DNA of 36,616 nucleotides. It comes from an uncultured Prevotella sp. GTDB taxonomy: Bacteria > Bacteroidota > Bacteroidia > Bacteroidales > Bacteroidaceae. Within the stretch, counting starts at the first letter, position 1. Each line of letters opens with the position of its first letter. The notes beneath the pieces are model-generated. The model saw only the letters and a list, made by a program, of their open reading frames with translations. It searched no databases and was not told the origin of the DNA. Positions 8,069 through 15,924 of the stretch are shown piece by piece. Both the position numbers and the translations under genes were made by a program. The stretch is taken from NCBI GenBank assembly GCA_905236875.1, contig CAJOQT010000118.1:1-36616 (forward strand), given 5' to 3'.

Positions 8069-8446
8069 ATGGCAGAAAAGACACGTTACACTGACGAAGA
8101 ACTGGAAGAGTTCCGTCAGATTATTGATGAGAAGCTGTCGTTGGCCAAGCGTGACTATGATCAGATGATGCGCGTCTTAATGAATCAAGATTCAAACGAC
8201 GTCGATGACACGTCCCCAACGTACAAGGCATTGGAAGAGGGTAGTACCACGCAGTCGAAGGAGGAACTCATCCAGATGGCTGCACGTCAGCAGAAGTTTA
8301 TACAAGGTTTGGAGGCTGCCCTGGTGCGCATTCAGAACAAGACCTATGGTATTGACCGCATTACTGGTCAGTTGATTCCCAAGGAGCGCCTTCGTGCTGT
8401 TCCACACGCCACGTTAAGCGTTGAGTCAAAGCTGAATCGTAAATAA
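8069..8446 (+). CDS. DksA/TraR family protein without zinc-finger cysteines
   Basis: A 125-residue protein with an N-terminal coiled-coil region (residues about 8-90, rich in Glu/Lys/Gln) and a C-terminal segment, TYGIDRITGQLIPKERLRAV followed by PHATLS, at 92-117. This matches the conserved tail of Bacteroidetes DksA/TraR proteins. In most relatives the segment begins Y-G-V-C; here the cysteine is aspartate, and the whole protein contains no cysteine, so no C4 zinc site can form. DksA-like proteins bind in the RNA polymerase secondary channel and modulate transcription, often with ppGpp. Whether this one does is inferred from family. It lies 24 bases after ileS, and its stop codon directly abuts the lspA start. 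Confidence 0.8.
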   Translation: MAEKTRYTDEELEEFRQIIDEKLSLAKRDYDQMMRVLMNQDSNDVDDTSPTYKALEEGSTTQSKEELIQMAARQQKFIQGLEAALVRIQNKTYGIDRITGQLIPKERLRAVPHATLSVESKLNRK

Positions 8447-9115
8447 ATGGATGTAGGCAAGAAAACATTGTGGAACAGCGGCTGGATGGCGGTACTCATC
8501 GTACTTGTAGTCCTTGCCATTGACCAGATCCTGAAGGTTTGGGTGAAGACTCACATGAGTCTGCACGAAAGCATTGAGATAGCCAGTTGGTTTAAGTTTA
8601 CATTTGTCGAGAACAACGGAATGGCATTTGGTATGGAGATAGGTAGCAAGATATTCCTTTCTGTATTCCGTGTCGTTGCTGTGGTGGCCTTAACCTATTA
8701 TATCTGGCTTCAGATCAAGGAACGTGCCCGAGGCGGATATGTCGTTCTCCTCTCTATGATATTGGCAGGAGCCATCGGCAATCTGATAGACTGTATGCTC
8801 TATGGTCTCATCTTTAATGTTTCGACACCATACACTGTTTCAGAACTGGTTCCTTTTGGTGAAGGCTATGCGCCTTTCCTTATGGGCAGGGTAGTGGACA
8901 TGTTCTACTTCCCGCTCATTGAGACAAGCTGGCCCACATGGATGCCTTTCGTTGGCGGCCAGGAATTTGTTTTCTTCAGTCCTATATTCAACTTCGCTGA
9001 TGCCAATGTCAGTGTGGGTGTTGTTCTGCTGTTGATATTCTTTCGTAAAGAATTAAGTCAAATTTCTTTCAATATAAAGCAAGAACCGGCAGAGGAGGAC
9101 GATGAACAGGCATAA
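8447..9115 (+). CDS. lspA: Lipoprotein signal peptidase (signal peptidase II)
   Basis: The 222-residue inner-membrane aspartyl protease removes signal peptides from prolipoproteins after diacylglyceryl transfer. Four hydrophobic segments are visible (about residues 14-30, 66-88, 100-125, 185-200). The catalytic aspartates are D115 in GNLIDC and D185 in FNFADANVSVG; FTFVENNGMAFG is the conserved block after TM1. The motif normally written GNxxDR has Cys in place of Arg here. The protein is longer than the 160 or so residues of the E. coli enzyme because of an insert at about 126-165, usual in Bacteroidetes as I recall. It starts directly at the dksA-like stop and overlaps the next gene, a lipoprotein, by 14 bases. 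Confidence 0.95.
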   Translation: MDVGKKTLWNSGWMAVLIVLVVLAIDQILKVWVKTHMSLHESIEIASWFKFTFVENNGMAFGMEIGSKIFLSVFRVVAVVALTYYIWLQIKERARGGYVVLLSMILAGAIGNLIDCMLYGLIFNVSTPYTVSELVPFGEGYAPFLMGRVVDMFYFPLIETSWPTWMPFVGGQEFVFFSPIFNFADANVSVGVVLLLIFFRKELSQISFNIKQEPAEEDDEQA

Positions 9116-10016
9116 AATGCTCTTCGTGCTGACAGTCCTGGCGATTGTGCTTATGACTGCATGCCGGCCAGGTACTCCAAAGGGGGTGATTACTCCAGGC
9201 AATATGGAAGACATCCTCTACGACTACCATATAGCTACGGCGATGGCAAGACAGGCACAGGCAGAAACGCAGGAAGACCGTGACTTTAATGAGGTGATGT
9301 ATCTGCATGCCGCATTAAAGAAACATGGTGTAACAGAAGCCGAGTTCGATTCCTCTCTGGTCTATTACTACGGTCATGTTGATCGTTTTGCCGAGATATA
9401 CGGTGATGTTGTCAAGCGGCTCAGCGAGGAAGCTGTCTCTATCGGCGCATCTGTCGGTGAAATCGGACAATTTACAACTTACAGCACTACGGGAGATACT
9501 GCAAATATCTGGAACGATGCCACTTCTCTGTTGTTGTTGCCTCGACCAGGCTTCAATCGCGTGTCGTTCGAGATGAAGGCGGACACGACATACAAGAAAG
9601 GCGATACATTCCAGTTTAATATGGTATCCACCTGGATGTATAAGTCGGGTATGAAGGATGCATTGGTGTATATTGCTGTCCGCTACGACAATGACAGTAT
9701 TTCAACGCATTCCGTACATTGTACAGTATCGGGTAATCTCAACCTGCGTGTGCCACGAGTCGATGAGCATCGCGTAAAGGATATCCGTACGTTTATCTAC
9801 CTTGCACCATCAGGTGAAGACGATGCTAGTAACCTGCTGTTTATCGAGCAGATACAATTGATTCGTTTCCATAGCCAAGATATGGATTTGCAGACAAACG
9901 AGACACCTTCTGCTACTCCTGGAGAAACAGCAGCACCAGCACCAGTGAAGCCTGAACCGCCGAAGGCACCAGCACCTCCTGATTACGTGAAGCCTCAACC
10001 ACTCAAAATACAATAA
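9102..10016 (+). CDS. DUF4296 lipoprotein
   Basis: A 304-residue protein with a lipoprotein signal peptide (MNRHKMLFVLTVLAIVLMTA followed by Cys21), so it is probably anchored in a periplasmic or outer-membrane leaflet. The block MEDILYDYHIATAMARQA is typical of the N-terminal DUF4296 domain (about residues 35-130). A beta-rich region follows, and the last 40 residues are a proline/alanine/lysine-rich low-complexity tail. The start overlaps lspA by 14 bases, implying translational coupling between the lipoprotein-processing enzyme and one candidate substrate. Function is unknown. Confidence 0.8.
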   Translation: MNRHKMLFVLTVLAIVLMTACRPGTPKGVITPGNMEDILYDYHIATAMARQAQAETQEDRDFNEVMYLHAALKKHGVTEAEFDSSLVYYYGHVDRFAEIYGDVVKRLSEEAVSIGASVGEIGQFTTYSTTGDTANIWNDATSLLLLPRPGFNRVSFEMKADTTYKKGDTFQFNMVSTWMYKSGMKDALVYIAVRYDNDSISTHSVHCTVSGNLNLRVPRVDEHRVKDIRTFIYLAPSGEDDASNLLFIEQIQLIRFHSQDMDLQTNETPSATPGETAAPAPVKPEPPKAPAPPDYVKPQPLKIQ

Positions 10017-10023
10017 CGTGGAT

Positions 10024-10227
10024 ATGAGAAGGGTTGCAGCACATGAGATCAGATGTCCCGATGGCTCAACGGTTCATCCGGGTATTGTGGAAATTACCGA
10101 TGGAACCGTCAGAAAAATAGGACAGTTCGTTGAGGAACTGGAGCGGACAGAATGGCTGGGCGGAACAATAGAGATCAGACAAGAAGGCGAGAGCCTCAGA
10201 GCATATAAAAATAACAAACCTATTTAA
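10024..10227 (+). CDS. Small conserved-looking protein, function unknown
   Basis: A 67-residue ORF starting MRRVAAHEIRCPDGSTVHPG; an in-frame GTG six bases upstream (10018) is an alternative start. No signal peptide or membrane segment. The pattern H-E-I-x-x-P-D-G, then I-V-E-I-x-D-G-x-V, resembles the N-terminal beta sandwich found in amidohydrolases, without any catalytic barrel. It is flanked by 7 and 11 bases from its neighbours, so it is very probably expressed as part of the run. Function cannot be assigned. Confidence 0.6.
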   Translation: MRRVAAHEIRCPDGSTVHPGIVEITDGTVRKIGQFVEELERTEWLGGTIEIRQEGESLRAYKNNKPI

Positions 10228-10238
10228 ATATTACGACT

Positions 10239-11570
10239 ATGAATCTGAAAGTACGTTTATCGGTGATGAGCTTCTTGGAGTTCGCCGTGTGGGGAGCCTA
10301 CCTCACGTGTATGGGAAACTATCTGGGTGTTGCCGGCTTAGGTGACAAGATTTCCTGGTTTTATGCCATTCAGGGCATTGTGAGTATCTTTATGCCAACC
10401 CTGATGGGTATTGTGGCCGATAAGTATATCCAGCCGCAGCGACTGTTAGGTCTCTGCCATTTGATAGCTGGTGCCTTTATGATCTGTTGCTGGTGGATGG
10501 GCGAACAGGCAGGCTTTGGTAATGAACTGGCTGACAAATCGCTGTTCATTGCGTTCTATACGCTGAGTGTGGCATTCTATATGCCTACCATAGCTCTTAC
10601 AAACACAACGGCATTCACAATTCTGAAAAACAACGGTATGGATACTGTCCGCGACTTCCCGCCCATTCGTGTGTTGGGAACAGTGGGCTTTATTGCCACC
10701 ATGTGGTTCGTCAACTGCGCCTATATCGATGACGGCGGATTCGGACTTACAATAGGCGATAGTCCCCATAAGTTCCAGTACACTTACTTGCAGTTCCTGG
10801 TATCGGGTATCTTGAGTCTGGTGCTCTTTGCCTATTGCTTTACCTTGCCGGAGTGTAAGCTGGATAAGAAAGAGGGTAAGGTGTCGCTGGCCGAGACTCT
10901 TGGACTCAATGCTTTCAAGTTGTTCAAGCGTCGTCAGATGGCCTTGTTCTTTATCTTCTCTGCATTATTGGGAATGTGCTTGCAGGTTACAAACGGCTTT
11001 GCCGGTCCATTCCTCACCAGTTTTAACGCAAGCCCCGATCCAGCCATCAATGATTCGTTTGCTGCCGACAATGCAACATTGCTGACTTCTATCTCTCAGA
11101 TTAGCGAGGCATTGTGCATTCTGATGATTCCGTTCTTCTTGAAGCGTTTTGGCATCAAGGTGGTGATGCTCATGTCAATGTTTGCATGGGTGTTCCGCTT
11201 CGGATTCTTCGGTATAGGCCATCCCACCATACCTGGTGTTACATTCTTCATCCTCTCCTGTATCGTTTATGGTGTTGCCTTCGACTTCTTCAATGTGTCA
11301 GGCGGTATCTTTGTTGATCAGGAGTGTGATTCATCCGTAAAGGCTTCTGCACAAGGATTGTTCATGATGATGACGAATGGTGTCGGTGCCACTATTGGAA
11401 CACTGGCAGCCGGTGAAATTATCAACACCTTCTGCCATTGGAGTGACGGTTATCTGGTGGGCATACAGGATGATGGCTGGCAGACCTGCTGGTTCATCTT
11501 TGCAGCGTTTGCTCTTGCCGTTGGCGTATCATTTGCCCTCTTGTTCAAGCCGGAAAAGAAAAAAGTTTAA
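10239..11570 (+). CDS. MFS transporter, nucleoside:H+ symporter (NupG-like) family
   Basis: The 443-residue inner-membrane protein has about 12 hydrophobic segments. MNLKVRLSVMSFLEFAVWGA followed by YLTCMGNYL, FYMPTIALTNTTAF, and RDFPPIRVLGTVGF are the conserved patterns of the nucleoside H+ symporter branch of the MFS. Uptake of purine or pyrimidine nucleosides is the expected role. The loop at about residues 165-185 and the soluble linker at 205-235 (CKLDKKEGKVSLAETLGLN) separate the two six-helix halves. It begins 11 bases after the small ORF and ends immediately before the nuclease gene, with no gap. Confidence 0.85.
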   Translation: MNLKVRLSVMSFLEFAVWGAYLTCMGNYLGVAGLGDKISWFYAIQGIVSIFMPTLMGIVADKYIQPQRLLGLCHLIAGAFMICCWWMGEQAGFGNELADKSLFIAFYTLSVAFYMPTIALTNTTAFTILKNNGMDTVRDFPPIRVLGTVGFIATMWFVNCAYIDDGGFGLTIGDSPHKFQYTYLQFLVSGILSLVLFAYCFTLPECKLDKKEGKVSLAETLGLNAFKLFKRRQMALFFIFSALLGMCLQVTNGFAGPFLTSFNASPDPAINDSFAADNATLLTSISQISEALCILMIPFFLKRFGIKVVMLMSMFAWVFRFGFFGIGHPTIPGVTFFILSCIVYGVAFDFFNVSGGIFVDQECDSSVKASAQGLFMMMTNGVGATIGTLAAGEIINTFCHWSDGYLVGIQDDGWQTCWFIFAAFALAVGVSFALLFKPEKKKV

Positions 11571-12122
11571 ATGGAACGTACGCGACTGATATACAGAAGT
11601 CTGGCAGAGATTGTGGGTTCGGACGGTATGGCAATCATCACGCTTACCGACGAACCCCTTGCCAGGGCTTTATGCGTAGTTTGTGACCAGACTATGCGTA
11701 ATCAGTTGCAATTGAGGGCAGAGCATCAAGAATTGTGTCAGAGTATGCTGCCCGAAGTGTTGACTATGTTCCTTGACGACTATGTGAAGGTGCAGAAGCT
11801 GGAAATCATGATCTATAGCATCAGGAACGGACAGTACATGGTGACGTTGATGAATGCTGACAACTATTCCATTCACTCGATTCGTATCAGTGATGCCATC
11901 CTGCTACACGTTATAGCTGGTGTTCCCATCTATATTGATGAGGAACTCATGAAAACCCAAAGCGTGCCTTATCAGCCTGACCAGCAGAAGGTTTCTGTCC
12001 CTATCAATAGTCTTGACACAGAAAAGCTCAAGGATGAACTGGAGAGAGCCGTTGAAGAAGAGGACTATCGGCTGGCCGCCTATATCAAGGAAGAATTGAA
12101 CCGCAGAACCTCACAAATCTGA
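11571..12122 (+). CDS. Bifunctional nuclease (DUF151) with C-terminal UVR motif
   Basis: The 183-residue cytosolic protein has a DUF151/BFN domain at about residues 1-125 (VKVQKLEIMIYSIRNGQYMV, then RISDAILLHVIAGVPIYIDEEL). A UVR motif follows at about 150-180 (KLKDELERAVEEEDYRLAAY and IKEELNRR), the UvrB/UvrC-interacting type. The combination of BFN and UVR is standard in Bacteroidetes; BFN homologues cleave RNA and DNA in vitro. Its start codon directly follows the transporter stop, and rsmE follows after 7 bases. Confidence 0.85.
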   Translation: MERTRLIYRSLAEIVGSDGMAIITLTDEPLARALCVVCDQTMRNQLQLRAEHQELCQSMLPEVLTMFLDDYVKVQKLEIMIYSIRNGQYMVTLMNADNYSIHSIRISDAILLHVIAGVPIYIDEELMKTQSVPYQPDQQKVSVPINSLDTEKLKDELERAVEEEDYRLAAYIKEELNRRTSQI

Positions 12123-12129
12123 TGGTGAA

Positions 12130-12888
12130 ATGAAGGAAACACGCTATTTCTATACCCCCGACATCGCCGTCAGCCACAACCTTCCTGCCGAGGAAGCTGC
12201 CCACGCTGTCAGAGTGCTCCGTATGCAGCAGGGCGACGAGATGATGTTGATGGACGGCAAGGGAACCTTCTATCGGGCCGAAGTGACTGTCGCTACACAG
12301 AAGCAATGTTGCTTTCAAGTGTTGGAAATCCTGCCGCAGCAACCACAATGGGAGGGACATCTGCAGCTGGCCATAGCTCCGACCAAGATGATGGAGCGTA
12401 TGGAGTGGCTTGTAGAGAAGTCCGTCGAGATAGGTATTGATGAGCTGTCGTTCCTCGACTGTCAGTTTTCAGAACGCCATATCGTTAAGCTGCCACGTGT
12501 CGATAAAATCGCCATTTCTGCCATGAAGCAGAGCCGTAAAGCCTGGAAAACGCAGCTGAACGAGATAGAGAATTTCCGCTCGTTTGTGACTCGTGAGCAT
12601 AGGGGACGTAAGTTCATTGCCCATTGCTACGATGAAATTCCGCGTACCTATTTATTTGATGAGCTGAACAAGCCCGCAGAAACGAACGACGTGCTGGTGC
12701 TCGTCGGCCCCGAAGGCGACTTCTCTGTCGATGAGGTTCGTCTGGCTGTCGAGCACGACTTTGTATCTGTCCATCTGGGCGACAGCCGTTTACGTACAGA
12801 GACGGCAGGACTGGCAGCCGTGATGATGATGCAACTACGGAGATGTTCTTCGCAAGCGAAACTGTCACAGGTCGAGCGGAACGAATGA
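12130..12888 (+). CDS. rsmE: 16S rRNA (uracil-1498-N3)-methyltransferase
   Basis: A 252-residue SPOUT-family methyltransferase that methylates U1498 of 16S rRNA with S-adenosylmethionine. The N-terminal PUA-like region is MKETRYFYTPDI through about residue 70. Family marks are APTKMMERMEWLVEKSVEIG (about 83-102), VGPEGDFSVDEV (about 193-204) and LGDSRLRTETAGLAAV (about 214-229), the last two forming the trefoil-knot SAM site. It is the eighth gene of the run that starts at ileS. Confidence 0.95.
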   Translation: MKETRYFYTPDIAVSHNLPAEEAAHAVRVLRMQQGDEMMLMDGKGTFYRAEVTVATQKQCCFQVLEILPQQPQWEGHLQLAIAPTKMMERMEWLVEKSVEIGIDELSFLDCQFSERHIVKLPRVDKIAISAMKQSRKAWKTQLNEIENFRSFVTREHRGRKFIAHCYDEIPRTYLFDELNKPAETNDVLVLVGPEGDFSVDEVRLAVEHDFVSVHLGDSRLRTETAGLAAVMMMQLRRCSSQAKLSQVERNE

Positions 12889-12917
12889 AATAAACACAGA
12901 TTAAAGAACATAAAAGG

Positions 12918-13550
12918 ATGAGACGTATTATTCTATTACCGTTACTATTGCTTTGCCTCGTATCGAAGGCACAGACGACGATGCAAGAGGTCTTCAAGTC
13001 GATGCCCGACTCCCTGATGCCTTACCTGTCAGTTAATAACAGGCTCGATTTTATCGATTTCATCGAGTCGTCTATGGAGGCAAAAGTAACTAACGGATTG
13101 GGCGGGAAATCGGTAATGACCGATCTAAACAACCAATACCTGTGTATTCAACTTAATGAGTCATCCGTCGTACAAATGCGTCTTTTGCCAGTAAGTGTTC
13201 CCGTTGACGGCATGCAGCAAGTGGTTTGCATGGTCCAAACATACGGAACGTCAGGGAAAGAGAGCACTATTTCTTTCTATTCCTGCTCCTGGCGGCCACT
13301 TTCCTGGCCGGTTGCAGGACTGGTTTCCGCCGACGACCTTTTGGCACGTCCTGCAACGATGACTGAGGAACGCTTCAATGAGTTGAAGGCCATGCTGATG
13401 CCGTATCTCCTCTGTGCCTCTTTATCAGCTGACGATGATATCATCACACTTTCAATCTCCAATGCCCAGATTCCAACCGACGATCAGGCAGATGTTGATG
13501 CAGTCAGACTGTCAAAAACTATTAAATGGAATGGCCATACTTTTAAATAA
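12918..13550 (+). CDS. DUF3256 family exported protein
   Basis: The 210-residue protein has a cleavable-looking signal peptide (MRRIILLPLLLLCLVSKAQT). The mature part, MQEVFKSMPDSLMPYLSVNN through RLDFIDF and VTNGLGGKSVM, matches what I recall of the Bacteroidetes DUF3256 family, probably periplasmic or surface-located. No catalytic motif is visible. It is the last gene of the plus-strand run; a strong terminator lies at 13730-13771. Thirty bases separate it from rsmE. Confidence 0.75.
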   Translation: MRRIILLPLLLLCLVSKAQTTMQEVFKSMPDSLMPYLSVNNRLDFIDFIESSMEAKVTNGLGGKSVMTDLNNQYLCIQLNESSVVQMRLLPVSVPVDGMQQVVCMVQTYGTSGKESTISFYSCSWRPLSWPVAGLVSADDLLARPATMTEERFNELKAMLMPYLLCASLSADDDIITLSISNAQIPTDDQADVDAVRLSKTIKWNGHTFK

Positions 13551-13582
13551 TATTAAAATCGGATGTTGATAAACTAAAAATA

Positions 13583-13614
13583 TTTGCATATATAATTAAC
13601 AATGTGTATATTTG
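13583..13614 (+). promoter_or_regulatory. Orphan promoter upstream of a non-coding transcript
   Basis: TTTG (13583-13586), 20 bases, TATATTTG (13607-13614) followed by C. No ORF of useful length lies downstream on the plus strand before the opposing genes. Confidence 0.7.
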
Positions 13615-13619
13615 CAATG

Positions 13620-13688
13620 TGTTTTTCATGGTATTAGATTATTAAGGTTAATGAAAAATTGATTGTCGTGAGACAATCAATTTTTTAT
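13620..13688 (+). ncRNA. Candidate small RNA of about 70 nt
   Basis: A promoter with good spacing (13583-13614) predicts a start near 13620. A 14-bp hairpin with a GTGA (GNRA-type) loop and a run of T ends at about 13687, so the transcript would be about 68 bases. The unpaired 5' part contains TTTTTCATGGTATTAGATT and then AAGGTTAA; it includes only a five-codon ORF (MVLDY, 13628-13645). I have an unverified impression that this core recurs in Bacteroidetes intergenic regions. A trans-acting sRNA, or a leader that has lost its gene, are both possible. Confidence 0.6.
13654..13687 (+). terminator. Intrinsic terminator of the candidate small RNA
   Basis: Arms 13654-13667 and 13672-13685 pair perfectly around the loop GTGA (13668-13671), with core GATTGTC/GACAATC. 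The T run starts within the 3' arm. Confidence 0.8.
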
Positions 13689-13692
13689 CCAT

Positions 13693-13725
13693 CGCTTTGA
13701 TCATTTGATTTTTCAAATCAATGCG
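13693..13725. other. Secondary hairpin between two terminators
   Basis: CGCTTTGAT...ATCAATGCG with an inner ATTTGA-TTTT-TCAAAT hairpin forms a bulged stem between the sRNA terminator and the two-way terminator. It could extend the RNA if the first terminator leaks. Confidence 0.35.
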
Positions 13726-13729
13726 ACGG

Positions 13730-13771
13730 AAATTAAAAAAGGGAGCCTGAGAAGGTTCCCTTTTTTAATTT
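13730..13771. terminator. Two-way intrinsic terminator
   Basis: Eighteen-base arms (13730-13747 and 13754-13771, one G-U pair) around loop TGAGAA, GC-rich core GGGAGCC/GGTTCCC, with A and T tracts on the two sides. It serves both the plus-strand run ending in DUF3256 and the minus-strand MBL operon. Confidence 0.85.
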
Positions 13772-13784
13772 CAGGCAGCGTATC

Positions 13785-14432
13785 TCAAGAGCGCAGGTAC
13801 ATGTTGTATCGCAGTTCAATGTCCATCGTTGTCTGCTGGCCATGCCCCGTATAAAGTGCTGTTTCCGGAGGCAGTGCGGCTTTCAGCTTCTGCATGCTTT
13901 CCATCAGGTCATCGTAACTTCCGCGTTCGAAGTCTGTCCGTCCTACGCTCATATGGAACAGCGTGTCACCCGTAAAGGCCGTCTTTTCTTCCTTGCAGTA
14001 GAACACGCATGAACCGGGAGTATGTCCTGGGGTGGAAATGATGCTGAACTGGTGGGTCCCGAAGCAAATGATGTCGTCTTCTGTCAGGTATTTTCCTACG
14101 GGTGGAATTACATCCTCCAGTTCAAAACCAAACATGTTCCGAGCCTGCAAGTCCAATCTGGTAATCAGGAAATCATCCTCTTGCATTACTTCTGGCTTTA
14201 TCCCGAACTCCTTGTAAATGATAAGATTACCGAAGCAGTGATCCAGGTGTCCATGAGTACATAACAAATGCATAGGCTTCAGGTTGTTGGTGCGAAGATA
14301 GTTGAGGACAGCTTGATGCTCCTGAGGAAAGAACGAGCCACAGTCAATGATAACGGCTTCCTGTGTATCGTCGCTGACGATGTAGGTATTCTCCTGTAGC
14401 GGATTAATAACGAGTTGTTTGACGTTGAACAT
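13785..14432 (-). CDS. MBL-fold metal-dependent hydrolase (glyoxalase II-like)
   Basis: The 215-residue cytosolic metallo-beta-lactamase-fold protein carries the zinc motif THGHLDH at 59-65, the later ligands in STPGHTPGS (about 133-141) and TGDTLF, and GHG near the C-terminus. The start MFNVKQLVINPLQENTYIVS is typical of glyoxalase-II-like hydrolases of about 210 residues in Bacteroidetes. The substrate (S-D-lactoylglutathione, another thioester, or something else) cannot be determined; the C-terminal glutathione-binding domain of true GloB is lacking. It is the last gene of a three-gene minus-strand run, 19 bases after rsmG. Confidence 0.85.
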   Translation of the reverse strand: MFNVKQLVINPLQENTYIVSDDTQEAVIIDCGSFFPQEHQAVLNYLRTNNLKPMHLLCTHGHLDHCFGNLIIYKEFGIKPEVMQEDDFLITRLDLQARNMFGFELEDVIPPVGKYLTEDDIICFGTHQFSIISTPGHTPGSCVFYCKEEKTAFTGDTLFHMSVGRTDFERGSYDDLMESMQKLKAALPPETALYTGHGQQTTMDIELRYNMYLRS

Positions 14433-14451
14433 AACTTCTCTAACTTCTAAA

Positions 14452-15072
14452 TCATAAGGGTAGGTAGATGCAGTATTTCTGTTTGAACCACTCTTCTTTG
14501 AACCACTGGCTGATGTCGGCTACTTCGACGATATGCCGGAACGGACGTGTCTCGGCCTGTATATCACCTCCTTTCAAGCAAATAATGCCGTTTGGGAAAG
14601 CATTCTGCTGGCGTTTGGAGATATTTTTCTTGACAATTTTCACCAAATCGGGTAGGGGCATTACAGCTCTGCTGACGATGAAATCGTACTTTTCGCGCTC
14701 ATCTTCGCCTCTCAACTGTACCGCTTGACAGTTTTTCAAGCCAATGCTTTTAGCGATTTCCTGTGCTACCATGATTTTTTTACCCGTTCCATCGATAAGT
14801 TTGAACCTGCATTCCGGGAACATGATAGCCAACGGGATACCAGGGAAGCCGCCACCAGTGCCGAAGTCCAGTATCTGGGTACCAGAGTTGAAGCTGATCA
14901 TCTTGGAGATGGCCAGTGAGTGCAGCACATGATGCTCGTAGAGGTTGTCAATATCCTTGCGAGAGATAACGTTGATTTTAGCGTTCCAGTCTCGATAAAG
15001 TACGTCGAGAGCCTCCAGCTGCTGACGCTGTATGTCCGATAGATTGGGGAAATATTTTACTATCTTATCCAT
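14452..15072 (-). CDS. rsmG: 16S rRNA (guanine-527-N7)-methyltransferase
   Basis: The 206-residue Rossmann-fold methyltransferase methylates G527 of 16S rRNA; loss in other bacteria gives low-level streptomycin resistance. The NVISRKDIDNLYEHHVLHSL block (about residues 34-53) and the SAM motif LDFGTGGGFPGIPLA (68-82) are diagnostic, and DFIVSRAVMPL is the later conserved block. The start ATG at 15072 lies in the second copy of a 14-bp direct repeat. The gene lies 26 bases downstream of the DUF3298-type gene. Confidence 0.95.
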   Translation of the reverse strand: MDKIVKYFPNLSDIQRQQLEALDVLYRDWNAKINVISRKDIDNLYEHHVLHSLAISKMISFNSGTQILDFGTGGGFPGIPLAIMFPECRFKLIDGTGKKIMVAQEIAKSIGLKNCQAVQLRGEDEREKYDFIVSRAVMPLPDLVKIVKKNISKRQQNAFPNGIICLKGGDIQAETRPFRHIVEVADISQWFKEEWFKQKYCIYLPL

Positions 15073-15092
15073 AGTTCTTAATTCATAGTTCT
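15070..15092 (-). repeat. 14-bp-spaced direct repeat containing the rsmG start codon
   Basis: On the minus strand AGAACTATG occurs at 15092-15084 and again at 15078-15070. The second ATG is the rsmG start; the first opens a two-codon ORF (ATG AAT TAA) overlapping the second copy. The period of 14 is twice the heptamer seen elsewhere in the window. Confidence 0.6.
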
Positions 15093-15098
15093 AAATTT

Positions 15099-15917
15099 CT
15101 ATTTTATAACCAGTATATCCTTCACTTCCGAGTATGTCACGCTGATTTCTGTCATACCTTTCTCGTAGGGCGCAATCTCGTAAGGATTGTAAATAAACGT
15201 GATTTCATCGTCATTTAGGATGAAATTTTCCGACGGAAACATATCCATAGAATACAGATAGTCCTTGGCTTTCAACTCGTCCTGTGTTGTTACGTCAGCT
15301 ATTTCCATCAGTTTTTCCTGCAATAGTTCTTTCAGCCGTGTCTCATAGCCTGGTACAAAGACATCACTCAATGTCAGTTGATGTCCCGACTGCTCATCGA
15401 AGTTTAGCACCAGTAGTTGTCTGATACCGTGTGCGCCACCTTCATGATAGTCTATATCAATGAAGTAGTTCACCACGCCTTCACGTCCGCTCTGTGTCCT
15501 TGTGTCGATGGTATAGTGGTACTCATACCAGGCTTTTTTCGATGCGTCGTTCCTGTCACGCTCATAGAGTGCCGTTAGGGTTCCTTTGTAGTCACGGACG
15601 TATTGTGTTGCAAACGAGTCGGCAGCCTGTTGCATTGTCAGTCCCTGCATATCGAACAGGTGATGCTGTAGGGTCTCATTGACCTCTTTGTCCGTCTCGG
15701 CATTACCGCCATTGGCATAATTCACCTCCAACAACACTTTGCACGACGGAGCGTCCTTGCCTGCTGCCAGAGCCACTTCTTTCTCAACCTTCAACTTCTC
15801 AAACTTCAGTACGTTCGACTCGTTGCTGCCACAGGCACAGAGCAACAAGACAGTGCATAGACTCATCAGTAAGACGGTGCAAGCACAAATATCAATAGCT
15901 TTGATTCTTTTATTCAT
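15099..15917 (-). CDS. DUF3298/RsiV-like lipoprotein
   Basis: A 272-residue protein with a lipoprotein signal sequence (charged MNKRIK, hydrophobic run, LLLCAC with the modified cysteine near residue 29), so it is probably anchored in an envelope membrane. The N-terminal part resembles DUF4163-type domains. The C-terminal part carries TLSDVFVPGYETRLKELLQE and ITFIYNPYEIAPYEKG, the characteristic tail of the DUF3298/RsiV-like domain. Related domains occur in anti-sigma factor RsiV, where they bind lysozyme, but no sigma factor lies nearby, so that role is not implied. The -7 box lies only seven bases before the ATG, suggesting a leaderless mRNA. Confidence 0.75.
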   Translation of the reverse strand: MNKRIKAIDICACTVLLMSLCTVLLLCACGSNESNVLKFEKLKVEKEVALAAGKDAPSCKVLLEVNYANGGNAETDKEVNETLQHHLFDMQGLTMQQAADSFATQYVRDYKGTLTALYERDRNDASKKAWYEYHYTIDTRTQSGREGVVNYFIDIDYHEGGAHGIRQLLVLNFDEQSGHQLTLSDVFVPGYETRLKELLQEKLMEIADVTTQDELKAKDYLYSMDMFPSENFILNDDEITFIYNPYEIAPYEKGMTEISVTYSEVKDILVIK

Positions 15918-15924
15918 ATCGCTG

